A DNA stretch of 64,000 nt from the NCBI GenBank assembly GCA_902362925.1, contig CABIYL010000013.1; one strand, given 5' to 3'. Made by a program: the position numbers and the translations under genes. Shown here piece after piece: positions 1-7,969 of the stretch. Numbering within the stretch: position 1 is the stretch's first letter; every line of letters begins with the position of its first letter. The notes beneath the pieces were generated by a model. That model searched no databases. It worked only from the letters and a program-made list of their open reading frames with translations, and had not been told where the DNA came from. Source of the stretch: Pseudoflavonifractor sp902362925 (GTDB taxonomy: Bacteria > Bacillota > Clostridia > Oscillospirales > Oscillospiraceae).

Positions 1-130
1 TTCTGGTGAATGTGGTGTGGGAACTTCATTCTACCATACGAGTAAAATCACTATGGATTTTCTTTTCTCAAGTGTCCAACTTCATTATGCAATCAACCAA
101 TAGAATTGTTTAGAAGTTAAGATAGAATTA

Positions 131-175
131 TGATTAAGAAAAACTGTGGCCAACCGAAATGTTGTCCACAGTTTT
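131..175 (-). terminator. intrinsic terminator after the SLOG gene
   Basis: A 10-bp perfect stem, AAAACTGTGG at 140-149 with CCACAGTTTT at 166-175, plus an inner CAAC/GTTG pairing. Read on the minus strand it is followed by a T-rich run (131-140), just downstream of the SLOG gene stop. Confidence 0.7.
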
Positions 176-183
176 AATTTAGC

Positions 184-645
184 TCATACCTTTATAAGAT
201 GAACTTCTTTGCCAAGCGTATGTGCACAGCGCATGGTAAATAGAGTCCCGCCGTGATCACGCCCATCATAGACAGCAATTACCAGCTGTGACTGGTGTAC
301 CATATAGCGATTTCGTTGCATGAAACAGGATGGAACATACTTTTCGCATTCTACCTTAACCCCATCGCAGGCCCGCAACAGTTCGTGGAACTGCTGATTT
401 TTCGTTTTTAATTTCCCTGCATAGGGAATAGCTGCCTCCAAAAATAACTCCGGGTGCTGCCTTTTTTCTTCGGCCACGATAGAAGCGAACATGAGGTCAA
501 CTCCTTCAGCAAAGCCGGATATGAACCGAGTATATCCATCCTCAAGCGCTGACAAGATTTCATGCCTAAGTGCTTGTTTCACATAATCGATTCGTTTTTC
601 GGGAATATCTCTGTGCCCAGTCACACAACAAGTTTTCTCATTCAC
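184..645 (-). CDS. SLOG-domain protein (DUF1273/YpsA type)
   Basis: A 153-residue protein beginning CCVTGHRDIP, with a Rossmann-like glycine pattern (FISGFAEGVDLMFA) and a late YDGRDHGGT loop. This is the SLOG nucleotide-binding fold of the DUF1273/YpsA group, thought to bind nucleotide-derived ligands. Ligand and role here are unknown. The frame is open to 834, but that would run over the divergent HTH gene. I chose the GTG at 645 because GAAAGGGGAG lies 8 nt upstream and a consensus promoter lies just beyond. It is ICE cargo, followed by a terminator. Confidence 0.8.
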   Translation of the reverse strand: MNEKTCCVTGHRDIPEKRIDYVKQALRHEILSALEDGYTRFISGFAEGVDLMFASIVAEEKRQHPELFLEAAIPYAGKLKTKNQQFHELLRACDGVKVECEKYVPSCFMQRNRYMVHQSQLVIAVYDGRDHGGTLFTMRCAHTLGKEVHLIKV

Positions 646-670
646 CTGTAATTCTCCCCTTTCATAGGAA

Positions 671-720
671 TAACCGATTTTGGTTAATATGATTATATAC
701 CATGTTCGGTTAATATTCAA
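671..720 (-). promoter_or_regulatory. SLOG promoter with inverted-repeat operator
   Basis: On the minus strand: -35 TTGAAT (715-720), 17-nt spacer, -10 TATAAT (692-697). Just downstream of the -10 is an inverted repeat TAACC-N6-GGTTA (671-686). A further half-site TTAACCGA lies inside the spacer, so GGTTAATAT occurs twice (682-690 and 708-716). The neighbouring HTH protein is the natural candidate to bind here; that is inference. Confidence 0.6.
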
Positions 721-741
721 ATAAAAGGGGGCTAGTGCATC

Positions 742-948
742 GTGATTTCTTATGAAAAACTGTGGGTGACTATGAAGAAACGAGGAATCACGCAATATGC
801 GCTGATAAAAAATTTTGGCATAAGCCCTGCGCAAATTACTCGCTTAAAGAGAAATGAGAGCGTAAGTACACACACGATTGATGTATTTTGCGGAATATTA
901 GATTGCAACGTTGAGGATATAATGGAGCATATCAAAGAAGATAAATAA
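742..948 (+). CDS. XRE-family helix-turn-helix regulator (Cro/CI type)
   Basis: A 68-residue single-domain protein. Residues about 13-60 form an HTH_XRE fold, with the recognition helix around ISPAQITRLKRNE and a final EDIMEHI helix typical of small Cro-like repressors of Firmicute mobile elements. The start is GTG at 742, with AAAAGGGGG about 10 nt upstream. It is divergent from the SLOG gene, and the 96-nt space between them holds the SLOG promoter and a GGTTAATAT repeat it may bind. It ends in a strong terminator. Its target is inferred only from position. Confidence 0.8.
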   Translation: MISYEKLWVTMKKRGITQYALIKNFGISPAQITRLKRNESVSTHTIDVFCGILDCNVEDIMEHIKEDK

Positions 949-990
949 AAAACTGGGGGCTATGGCAATACCATAGCCCCCAGTTTTATC
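949..990. terminator. bidirectional intrinsic terminator
   Basis: A 17-bp perfect stem, 949-965 paired with 971-987, loop CAATA, with A-runs and T-runs on both sides. It separates the plus-strand HTH gene from the minus-strand transfer operon and overlaps the stop codon of the last transfer-operon gene. Confidence 0.9.
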
Positions 991-1195
991 CAATCAAAAG
1001 CCGACGAGCCTGCATACTATTTCTGCACCTACGATTAAGAACATACCATGCAGCCTCTATCCACTCCCGATCTGAGTAGGCAGAAATGTCAACCTCTTTG
1101 AGTTGAGGGAAATGCCGGTCAGATTTTGGGAGGAATCTCAAATCGGAAATGTAGGTGCAATTTTTCTGCTTTGCCAATAGTGCCACAAGTTCCAT
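986..1195 (-). CDS. small conserved-type hypothetical protein, end of the transfer operon
   Basis: A 69-residue soluble protein with no family I can name (MELVALLAKQKNCTYISDLR at the N-terminus, basic C-terminus). Its ATG overlaps the TAA of the NlpC/P60 gene (TAATG), and GGAGGTG lies about 5 nt upstream, so translation is probably coupled. It is the last gene of the conjugation operon and runs into the terminator at 949-987. The operon position and coupled start make it likely to be a real gene. No membrane segment or signal peptide is seen. Confidence 0.65.
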   Translation of the reverse strand: MELVALLAKQKNCTYISDLRFLPKSDRHFPQLKEVDISAYSDREWIEAAWYVLNRRCRNSMQARRLLIG

Positions 1196-3360
1196 TATGC
1201 ACCTCCATAAAAAACTGGCCTGCCGATGGAGGTAAACCCCTCCTGCCCGGTGATGACCACATTGTTGGCGCTGAAGGCACAGTGCAGGATCAGAATATTG
1301 CCGCTCTCGTCCCAGCCGCAGACGATCCCAACATGGGTATCCTCCGGGTAAAAGACCAGATCACCAATCTGCGCCTCCGCCCAAGAAATGTTGGTACAGT
1401 AGCTGTGCTGCGCCATAGCACCGCCACCATGGCCGATGATGTACTCACCACCTGTTGCGTTGTAAAACACCCAGTCCACGAACCCGGAGCAGTCCAGGCC
1501 ATAGGGCCGGTAGGTGCCTGTGGTGCTGTTCCCTGCCGCTGTGACCTCTGTGAGCCGTCCCCAGCGGCTGTCCCAACCCAGGACGAGGCTTTTACCGCCC
1601 CAGAAGTAATTGACCTTCCCCACCAGGGAACAGGCCGCACGGATGACCGCCTCACGCTCTGGGGACAGATCCTCCGGCAGATTCAAAAGGACATCCTTGG
1701 CATCGGCGGTTATGTTCATCAGACTTCCAATCAAGTCCGCCAGCATCTCCCGTTCCTCCAGCAGTTCCTGAAGCATCTCAAGTTGCTGAGTCGTAAAGTT
1801 ATATTCCGCAGCTGCTTCTTCTGCCGTTTTGCCTGTAATGGTGATGTGGAGGATTCGCTCTGTGTATCCGTCATCGGCCCCCTCACTGCTTTCCGGGTGG
1901 TCGATTTCCTCCACTTCATGGGCAACGGCATTCATATCCCAAAAGACTGCCTCCAGCCGGTCGATCCGGTTCTCGTCCAGGGTCACTACGTCTGTGGCGT
2001 CTGTGTCATTGCTGCCGGCAACCTTTACCGCAAAGACGGCCAGTACGTCAACCCAGTCCGCTCCGGTTCCCTCAATCACAACATCGTCATAGCTCTCCGC
2101 TGTCTGCAATTCCTCCAGGGTTTCATTGTAGGCATAGTTGACCTGGGCCACGGCAACCGATACGGGTACACCGTCCTGACTGCCATCCCCCGCAAAGAAA
2201 ATGCCGAAGGGGGACGCTGCAATAGCGGCCACAAGAATTAGGCAGAGGAGCACGATCAGCAGGATCACACCTCCACCAGCAGCCAAAACCCCCTTAACCG
2301 CAGCCAGGGCCACCCGCCCAACTGCCTGGGCGAACCGCATGGTGAGTTTTCCAGCCTTGGCCGCAGCCTGTTTTGTCCGCTGACCGGCCTTTTTGACCAT
2401 TTCTTTCTGCGCCCTCCGGCGGGCCAGGGCCTTAGCCTGCTGCGCCGGGGATAGTTGCCGCTGGACGGTCTTGCTGTGCTGAAAGGGTGTCTTTCTTTTT
2501 TGCAGCGCAGTCCCCAGTTTTGGCCGGTTTCCATCCACTTTAAGAGAGCGGGGCGCTTTATTGCCGGGTTTCTGGCCCAAAGTTTTTAGGTTCCTGTCTT
2601 TTCCGGCAGGTATCTTAAAATCCGGTGTTTCTCTCTGGCCTACGGGGGACTGGACACCGTTCCGCCAGGGCTTGTCAAAAGAACCAGCATTTTTATTGCC
2701 TGCATTAGGAAGGGGACGTTCGCCGCCTCCAGGGGAGTCGTGTCTGTTTGGCTCTGCTAAGTGGGATTGATCTCTCGTACTAAATTTAATCTGCTCCGCT
2801 TTCTTTGCCTTTGACCGCTGAGCGTCCTTGATGGCCTTTTTGCGTCCGAGTTCCTTTTGCCTTCCTCCTATATTTTGTGTGTCACTATTTGGATGAGCAC
2901 TATTAGTTGTGGAAAAATCGGTGGAAGTTGTGGACAAGTCATGCCGATAGTATTTTGTGGGCGATTCGGCCCTTTCATAGCTGTCGAAATGGTTTGAATC
3001 CAAAGGGGTGTCAGTATTCGGCCCCAACGCTTCGCCAGGGGTGTTTGCAGGTTGAGAACTGCTTGTCTGAGGCTGTTCTGACACGGTGTTCGTATCCTGT
3101 GTCACTTTCTTCCGGCGACGTCGGACAAACTCTTTTTTTACCTTTTGCTTGAGGGCGTTACCTGCGGTTCTTGCAACCCGCTTTCCGCCGCCGTCCACAT
3201 GATCGGTAGCATAACGCACCGGGTCTTTCTGGCCCGGTGCGTTGCGTTCTTGCTGCTCCTGGTACTTCTCCTTGATGATGGACTTGGCTTCTTTGGGAAC
3301 AAAGCCGGATATTTTCACTTTTGGCTTGTCCATGGAGCCTTTTTTCTTAATGTCAGCCAT
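1195..3360 (-). CDS. conjugation-associated NlpC/P60 peptidoglycan hydrolase (VirB1-like)
   Basis: A 721-residue bitopic protein expected to cut peptidoglycan so the transfer channel can cross the wall. Residues 1-340 are basic, Lys/Arg/Gln-rich and low complexity, and probably cytoplasmic. One strong membrane segment lies at about 355-392 (GGGVILLIVLLCLILVAA). An extracellular coiled region follows, and the C-terminal 120 residues are an NlpC/P60 domain with Cys624 in LDCSGF, His676 in THVGIV and His693 in LHCAF as the catalytic set. GAGGG lies 8 nt before the ATG. Only 3 nt separate it from the virB4-like gene. It matches the Tn916 Orf14-type role. Confidence 0.88.
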   Translation of the reverse strand: MADIKKKGSMDKPKVKISGFVPKEAKSIIKEKYQEQQERNAPGQKDPVRYATDHVDGGGKRVARTAGNALKQKVKKEFVRRRRKKVTQDTNTVSEQPQTSSSQPANTPGEALGPNTDTPLDSNHFDSYERAESPTKYYRHDLSTTSTDFSTTNSAHPNSDTQNIGGRQKELGRKKAIKDAQRSKAKKAEQIKFSTRDQSHLAEPNRHDSPGGGERPLPNAGNKNAGSFDKPWRNGVQSPVGQRETPDFKIPAGKDRNLKTLGQKPGNKAPRSLKVDGNRPKLGTALQKRKTPFQHSKTVQRQLSPAQQAKALARRRAQKEMVKKAGQRTKQAAAKAGKLTMRFAQAVGRVALAAVKGVLAAGGGVILLIVLLCLILVAAIAASPFGIFFAGDGSQDGVPVSVAVAQVNYAYNETLEELQTAESYDDVVIEGTGADWVDVLAVFAVKVAGSNDTDATDVVTLDENRIDRLEAVFWDMNAVAHEVEEIDHPESSEGADDGYTERILHITITGKTAEEAAAEYNFTTQQLEMLQELLEEREMLADLIGSLMNITADAKDVLLNLPEDLSPEREAVIRAACSLVGKVNYFWGGKSLVLGWDSRWGRLTEVTAAGNSTTGTYRPYGLDCSGFVDWVFYNATGGEYIIGHGGGAMAQHSYCTNISWAEAQIGDLVFYPEDTHVGIVCGWDESGNILILHCAFSANNVVITGQEGFTSIGRPVFYGGA

Positions 3361-3363
3361 AGC

Positions 3364-5718
3364 TTATCCCTCGCCCGGACGAGTGCTCATCAAGCGGTAC
3401 AACTCCGTATCCTTGGGAAAGTCGTTGACGAAGGGGACGATGGCACCGCCGACTTTGATCAGGCCGTGACCAGCGGGAGCATTATTCACATGATCCATCT
3501 GGGTATCCGAGGTGCCCAGCAGTTTGGCCAGCTCCATCCGATCCGTAGCGGCCTGGTTGAACATGAGGAGGAATTCACTGTTTGCAAACATGAGTTTTGC
3601 TGTTTCGGATCGCAGACACTCCTCCACATTCTGGGTGATGCCGGTCAGCATGGCACCATACTTTCTGAACCGTTTCCAACACTTATAGAGGAATTCACCG
3701 CTGTACTGGTTGATGCTGCTCTGGCCCCGCCCGGAGCCGCTGGAGAAGAACAGGTAGATCTCGTCGATATAGACGTGAGTGTACCGGCCCTGCTGCCGGT
3801 TACGGATGACACGGTTGAAAATGGCGTCCAGCATGACCAGCAGGCCCACGGGTTTGAGGTTCTCGCCCAAATCCTGAATGTCAAAGCACAGCAGCCGGTT
3901 ATTGGAGTTGATATTGGTCTGATGAGAGAACACATTGAGGGTGCCGGTGGTGAACAGCTCCAGAGCCAGGGCAATATCGTGGGCGGCAGGCTCTTTCTGC
4001 ATCATCAGATCACGGTGCAAGTCCTTCAAGGTGGGAGGCTCCCCCTTAAAGTCCTTGATGTATTCCCGGTAGATATTGGCCGTACAGCGGTCGATGATGG
4101 ATTTTTCTTTGGCCCCGATTTCCTGATTGCCCATCAGCTGCTCACATAGAGACATGATGAACTCGCTTTTCAGCACCAGGGGATTCTTGCCGTCGCCATA
4201 TTCCGCCGACAAGTCCAGGGCGTTGATGTAACTGCACTGGTCGCTGGAGGCCGAGATGGTGATGACCTCACCCCCCAGCGCCCGAACAAGAGGGCCGTAC
4301 TCTCGCTCCGGGTCTACCACAATGATGTCATGGTCGGTGCCGAGCATCAGGGAGGTCAGCTCCTGCTTTGCCGCCATGGACTTGCCGGAGCCGGAAACGC
4401 CCAGGATAAAGCCGTTGCCATTGAGAAGGTTGGCCCGGTTGCAGATAATGAGGTTGTGAGACACGGCATTGACACCATAGTAAACGCCGCCCTTATCCTG
4501 GATCTCCTGGGCCTTGAAGGGCATAAGGACGGCGGTGCTCTCGGTGGTCAGGCTGCGCATGGCCTCCACCCGCTGGAGGCCATAGGGCAGCACGGTGTTG
4601 AGGCCGTCCTCCTGCTGGTATTTGAGGGTGGAGATCTGACAGCCACGGCCCTGCCCGATGGAAACCAGCGTTTCGGTGTCTTGATCCAACTGCTCCAGCG
4701 TGTCGGCCAGATGGGTGATGGTCACCTGTCCCAGCATCAGGCCCTGGTCACGGGTGGTTACATCGTCCATCAGTTCACGGGTCTGGAGGCGGCTTTGCTC
4801 CAGGTGGTACGGGATGGTAGCGTTGAAATTGTTGAGGGAATTCTGCCGCTGGGTAAAGCGGCCTACGTCCGATTCAATGGCCATGATCCGCCGCTGGATC
4901 TCCTTCACCACTTCATCGGTGGGAATGGGCAGAAGGTTGATGGAGATCATCATGTTCTGGGGTAGGTCGCTCAGCTCCGTAATCATCTCATCCTTAATGA
5001 AACTGGCATAATCCCGGAGGAACAGGACACGGCCCACCTGATCTCCAATCTCATAGTGGTCTTTATAGAAAGTCATGCAGTCCGGGGCAATGGCGTCCCG
5101 GAAGTCATTACCCCGGTGAGCGATGCGGTTGAGGTCAAACTGAAAGTCCGGGTCATTGGGACGGAAGAAGTCATGGAACAGCCGCATACGCTCCACCACG
5201 TTGGTATCCCGCACCATAACATCCATGCGAGACAGGTAAGTGCTCAATTCCGTGCCCACACGATTGAAGAAGGCACGGGCCTCCTCAATGTTTTTTCGCT
5301 CCACAGAAATGGTGATGTACTTCTCCTGGGTGAGATTGTTGCTGTTTGCCGCATTTTCCGTCAGAATGTCATTGTATTCCACCCGGTAGCGATCCTTGCC
5401 GTCACCAGCCATCTGCATCAGCAGGTTGCGGCTAAACTCCTGCTGGTTCATGGTACGGTTAAACAGGGTGATCTTCACCAGCGCCCGCACCGGCAGGGAG
5501 TTTAGGAAAGCGCAGTAGCTGAGGAACAGCGCCTCCTTTTTTTCCGGCCCAGCTACCGCATAATTGACATCAAAAAATCGCCAGGTCTTGGAGTAAAGAC
5601 CGGCGACTTCAAAGACACCATCCTTATGCACTTTTTTGATGGGGATTGACTGCTGGACGCTGCGGGGGATAAAAAACTTTTCAAGATTGGGGTTTTTCCC
5701 CTTAAAGGGCTTAATCAT
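3364..5718 (-). CDS. VirB4-like conjugation ATPase
   Basis: A 784-residue cytoplasmic ATPase that powers assembly of, and transport through, the type IV secretion channel. The Walker A motif GVSGSGKS lies at about 440-447 and Walker B VYIDEIYLFF at about 649-658. The family's N-terminal CagE/TrbE region precedes them. The frame is open 32 codons further upstream, but the start at 5718 has GGAGGG correctly spaced and makes a 4-nt ATGA overlap with the prgI-like gene, so it is preferred. It sits between virB3-like and NlpC genes, the usual Tn1549/CTn order. Confidence 0.93.
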   Translation of the reverse strand: MIKPFKGKNPNLEKFFIPRSVQQSIPIKKVHKDGVFEVAGLYSKTWRFFDVNYAVAGPEKKEALFLSYCAFLNSLPVRALVKITLFNRTMNQQEFSRNLLMQMAGDGKDRYRVEYNDILTENAANSNNLTQEKYITISVERKNIEEARAFFNRVGTELSTYLSRMDVMVRDTNVVERMRLFHDFFRPNDPDFQFDLNRIAHRGNDFRDAIAPDCMTFYKDHYEIGDQVGRVLFLRDYASFIKDEMITELSDLPQNMMISINLLPIPTDEVVKEIQRRIMAIESDVGRFTQRQNSLNNFNATIPYHLEQSRLQTRELMDDVTTRDQGLMLGQVTITHLADTLEQLDQDTETLVSIGQGRGCQISTLKYQQEDGLNTVLPYGLQRVEAMRSLTTESTAVLMPFKAQEIQDKGGVYYGVNAVSHNLIICNRANLLNGNGFILGVSGSGKSMAAKQELTSLMLGTDHDIIVVDPEREYGPLVRALGGEVITISASSDQCSYINALDLSAEYGDGKNPLVLKSEFIMSLCEQLMGNQEIGAKEKSIIDRCTANIYREYIKDFKGEPPTLKDLHRDLMMQKEPAAHDIALALELFTTGTLNVFSHQTNINSNNRLLCFDIQDLGENLKPVGLLVMLDAIFNRVIRNRQQGRYTHVYIDEIYLFFSSGSGRGQSSINQYSGEFLYKCWKRFRKYGAMLTGITQNVEECLRSETAKLMFANSEFLLMFNQAATDRMELAKLLGTSDTQMDHVNNAPAGHGLIKVGGAIVPFVNDFPKDTELYRLMSTRPGEG

Positions 5719-6056
5719 TTCCTTTTTCCCTCCTGTCGCTTGGTTTCGGGGATAAAGCGGTTTTGTGATTTCCAAACACGGTGATTGGACAGCAGAAAGC
5801 AGGACTTGAACCACACCCAGGCGAATTTCTCCAGCTTCATGCCGTTATACTGGAAAAAGCCAGCCACCGCAAAAGGAGCGGCCCCCAGAATACAGATCCA
5901 GCTCACCGATTCCCGGCCCATGAACCTGCTAAGCAAAGCATACAGCCCCAGAGCGGTTCCAACCGCCAGGGCGGAGCAGAAAAACTGCCGCATGGTCAGG
6001 CCGAAGAAGATGGTTTCCTGATAGGTCAGGATTTCTTTGTTGATTTTGATTTCCAT
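5715..6056 (-). CDS. PrgI-family (VirB3-like) transfer protein
   Basis: A 113-residue small membrane protein with two hydrophobic segments at about 25-47 and 52-70 and a C-terminal basic cytoplasmic tail. Length, N-terminal motif (ILTYQETIFFGLTMRQF) and its place directly before VirB4 match the PrgI family, the Gram-positive counterpart of VirB3. Its stop overlaps the VirB4 start by 4 nt. It should form part of the inner-membrane platform of the secretion channel. Confidence 0.88.
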   Translation of the reverse strand: MEIKINKEILTYQETIFFGLTMRQFFCSALAVGTALGLYALLSRFMGRESVSWICILGAAPFAVAGFFQYNGMKLEKFAWVWFKSCFLLSNHRVWKSQNRFIPETKRQEGKRK

Positions 6057-6059
6057 AGA

Positions 6060-6899
6060 TCACACTCCAAACATTTCTTTGGCGATGCGGTCGGCGGCTT
6101 TTACAAGTCCAACCAGCACCAGAAGGTTGAAGATGGTTTCGCCCAGATAGCTCCAGACCTGGGTGATGACTGCTGCCTCAGCGTCGATGACGGGGGTGCC
6201 GCTGGAGACATAGGCCGTAAAGATAATGCAGGCCAAAACCACCACGGCCCCCTCCATGCAGACACCGATATAGCTTTTGAGAAAGGACTTGCCGATAAAG
6301 GAGGTGCTTTCTCCCGCAAAGGAGGAAAGGGCGATGGGCGAAAGGGCGGCGTACATATAGAGCTTGAAAAAGCGGCCATAGACCGTGAGGATCATAATAA
6401 AGGCTAGTACCGTTACAAAGAGACTGCCCAGCAGCGTGACCAACCACAGCGGGATACTCTCCAGAAAGCCCAGGCTGTTGATGGCATCAATGATTTCGGT
6501 GGGCATGGTGATGGAGGCTCCATCGGCACCGCCGATGCTGCCCGCTGCGGTCGCTACAATGCCGTTGCACACCGCAAAGATTTTCGTCAGAAAATCCATT
6601 CCGTAAGTAATGGCCACCTTTGCCAATACGAATTGGATCAGGTGGCGCACCACATATTCCGGTCGCTGGAAGTCCCGGAAGCTGGCCGCACTCCGAAAAA
6701 GGCTGATAGCAAAGAACAGCACCAGAAGGCCATAACCGATGGCCTGCATACCGCCATTGATGGTGACGATAGTGCTCCAGATCGTGCCGCCCTTGAAGGT
6801 TTCCGACGACTGGGTCAGCAGGCCCCACATTTCCTCCATTTTGGTGTTCCATGTGGTAAATGCGTTTTGAAGGTTGTCTACAACCCAGTTGTTGTCCAA
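6060..6899 (-). CDS. VirB6/TrbL-like channel membrane protein
   Basis: A 279-residue polytopic protein with about six membrane segments (about 52-70, 90-110, 150-175, 185-205, 215-235 and 255-270), matching the VirB6/TrbL family of Tn1549/CD1112-type elements. It should form the membrane pore of the conjugation channel. The start is TTG at 6899 with GGAGGTG 7 nt upstream; no in-frame ATG fits as well. Three nt separate it from prgI. Immediately upstream, in the opposite direction, is a toxin-antitoxin cassette that splits it from the rest of the transfer operon. Confidence 0.85.
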   Translation of the reverse strand: MDNNWVVDNLQNAFTTWNTKMEEMWGLLTQSSETFKGGTIWSTIVTINGGMQAIGYGLLVLFFAISLFRSAASFRDFQRPEYVVRHLIQFVLAKVAITYGMDFLTKIFAVCNGIVATAAGSIGGADGASITMPTEIIDAINSLGFLESIPLWLVTLLGSLFVTVLAFIMILTVYGRFFKLYMYAALSPIALSSFAGESTSFIGKSFLKSYIGVCMEGAVVVLACIIFTAYVSSGTPVIDAEAAVITQVWSYLGETIFNLLVLVGLVKAADRIAKEMFGV

Positions 6900-6953
6900 A
6901 TTGATTCACCTCCAGGTGATAGAGTTTTGGATATGGTAAGATTGTCTGCCGCC

Positions 6954-6982
6954 TTGATAATGTGGCGTAATTGTGATAAAAT
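6954..6982 (+). promoter_or_regulatory. sigma-A promoter of the toxin-antitoxin pair
   Basis: -35 TTGATA (6954-6959), 17-nt spacer, -10 TAAAAT (6977-6982), 28 nt upstream of the antitoxin ATG; GAAAGGGGG serves as the ribosome site. Confidence 0.75.
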
Positions 6983-7010
6983 ATAGCCATGCCAGAAAGG
7001 GGGCTTTTCT

Positions 7011-7280
7011 ATGCTGGATATTCGTCCGGTTTCCGATCTGCGCAACAAATTCAGCGAGATTGAGGAAACGGTCAAGAGCGGTCAGCCGGTTTACCTGACC
7101 AAAAATGGCTATGGTTCCATGGTGGTGCTCAGCCTGGAGCAGTATGCCGCATTGACGGATGAAGTGGAGCTGCGCCTGGACGAAGCTGACCGGGCTGCGG
7201 CGGCAGACAGTGTCCGCTATACGGAAGAAGAAGTGTTTGGCAGAGTGAGGAGTCGGCTCCATGAACGGAAAGCACTATAA
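7011..7280 (+). CDS. type II antitoxin, Phd/YefM family
   Basis: An 89-residue protein whose first 50 residues (DIRPVSDLRNKFSEIEE, then PVYLTKNGYGSMVVLSLEQY) are a clear Phd/YefM DNA-binding dimer domain. The acidic C-terminal tail should wrap the toxin. It probably represses its own promoter at 6954-6982. It overlaps the toxin gene by 20 nt, the usual order of antitoxin first. It lies on the plus strand between two minus-strand transfer genes, so it is an insertion that may stabilise the ICE. Confidence 0.88.
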   Translation: MLDIRPVSDLRNKFSEIEETVKSGQPVYLTKNGYGSMVVLSLEQYAALTDEVELRLDEADRAAAADSVRYTEEEVFGRVRSRLHERKAL

Positions 7281-7575
7281 GCTGCGGTTTTTGCCATTAT
7301 TTGAAGATGACCTATCAGGCATTGTGGACTATATTGCGTATCGTTTGAAGAACCCCATAGCGGCTGACCAGTTGGTTGATGCCGTTCAGGAGGCCATTCG
7401 AGAGCGTACCACTTGTGCGGAAGCATTTGAGCCGTATCACTCGGCAAAGGAGCGGCAATATCCGTACTACCGGATCTACGTGAAAAACTATGTCATTTTT
7501 TACGTTGTGATTGGAGATATAATGGAAGTGCGCCGCATCCTCTACAATCGTCGGAATATACCGGAGCATATTTAA
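7261..7575 (+). CDS. type II toxin, RelE/ParE family
   Basis: A 104-residue basic protein with the RelE/ParE pattern: an N-terminal helical pair (LFEDDLSGIVDYIAYRLKNP), a central SAKERQYPYYRIYV strand region, and the closing VRRILYNRRN strand typical of ParE-like toxins. Whether it acts on ribosomal mRNA (RelE) or gyrase (ParE) cannot be read from the sequence; the C-terminal RRxxYNRRN looks ParE/YoeB-like. It is translated with overlap from the antitoxin gene and is followed by a perfect terminator. Confidence 0.88.
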   Translation: MNGKHYKLRFLPLFEDDLSGIVDYIAYRLKNPIAADQLVDAVQEAIRERTTCAEAFEPYHSAKERQYPYYRIYVKNYVIFYVVIGDIMEVRRILYNRRNIPEHI

Positions 7576-7577
7576 GC

Positions 7578-7620
7578 GCAGCCGGTCTGTCATCGCTGAC
7601 AGACCGGCTGCTTCTTTCTT
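7578..7620 (+). terminator. intrinsic terminator of the toxin-antitoxin operon
   Basis: A 14-bp perfect stem, 7578-7591 with 7598-7611, six-base loop, then TTCTTTCTT. The run extends into the last codon of the convergent VirB2-like gene. Confidence 0.85.
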
Positions 7621-7969
7621 AGATAGCGCCGATGGTGGTCAGGATCTCCTTGGCGAAGGCAATCATCAGCCCACCGAACAGGCAAAGGAAGCCCTGGGTG
7701 CGCTGGCTGGCGTCATGGGACTGGATGCTCATGCCAACCTGGACAACGCCCCAGCCCAGGATGATGACGCCGATGGCCTTGATGATATTGAAAATGAAGT
7801 CGGAAAGGCTGTTGACGATAGTCAACGGATCAGAACCAGCAGCCATAGCGGGCACCGTGCAGAGCGTGAAGGCCAGAACCGTAAAGGCCCCTGCGAAGTA
7901 GCGCCGTCTCACACGGCGGCACAGCGTGTTGGGCTGCTCATTCTTCTTCATCTTCATCAGGATTTTCAT
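7619..7969 (-). CDS. Maff2/VirB2-like small membrane (pilin-type) protein
   Basis: A 116-residue protein with a positively charged start, a secretion-signal-like segment ending in VPAMA-AGS, and two further hydrophobic helices (about 55-75 and 88-110), the topology of VirB2/TrbC-type subunits. It resembles the small Maff2 proteins of Tn1549-like elements. It follows virD4 and overlaps its 3' end by 32 nt in another frame. In-frame ATGs at 7969, 7957 and 7951 are all possible starts, so the N-terminus is uncertain by six residues. A longer upstream frame is only virD4 read out of phase. Confidence 0.75.
   Translation of the reverse strand: MKILMKMKKNEQPNTLCRRVRRRYFAGAFTVLAFTLCTVPAMAAGSDPLTIVNSLSDFIFNIIKAIGVIILGWGVVQVGMSIQSHDASQRTQGFLCLFGGLMIAFAKEILTTIGAI

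Noticed and set aside
5719..5814. N-terminal extension of the VirB4-like protein
   Set aside because: It has no ribosome site and overlaps the PrgI gene; the start at 5718 has both a good site and the expected 4-nt overlap.
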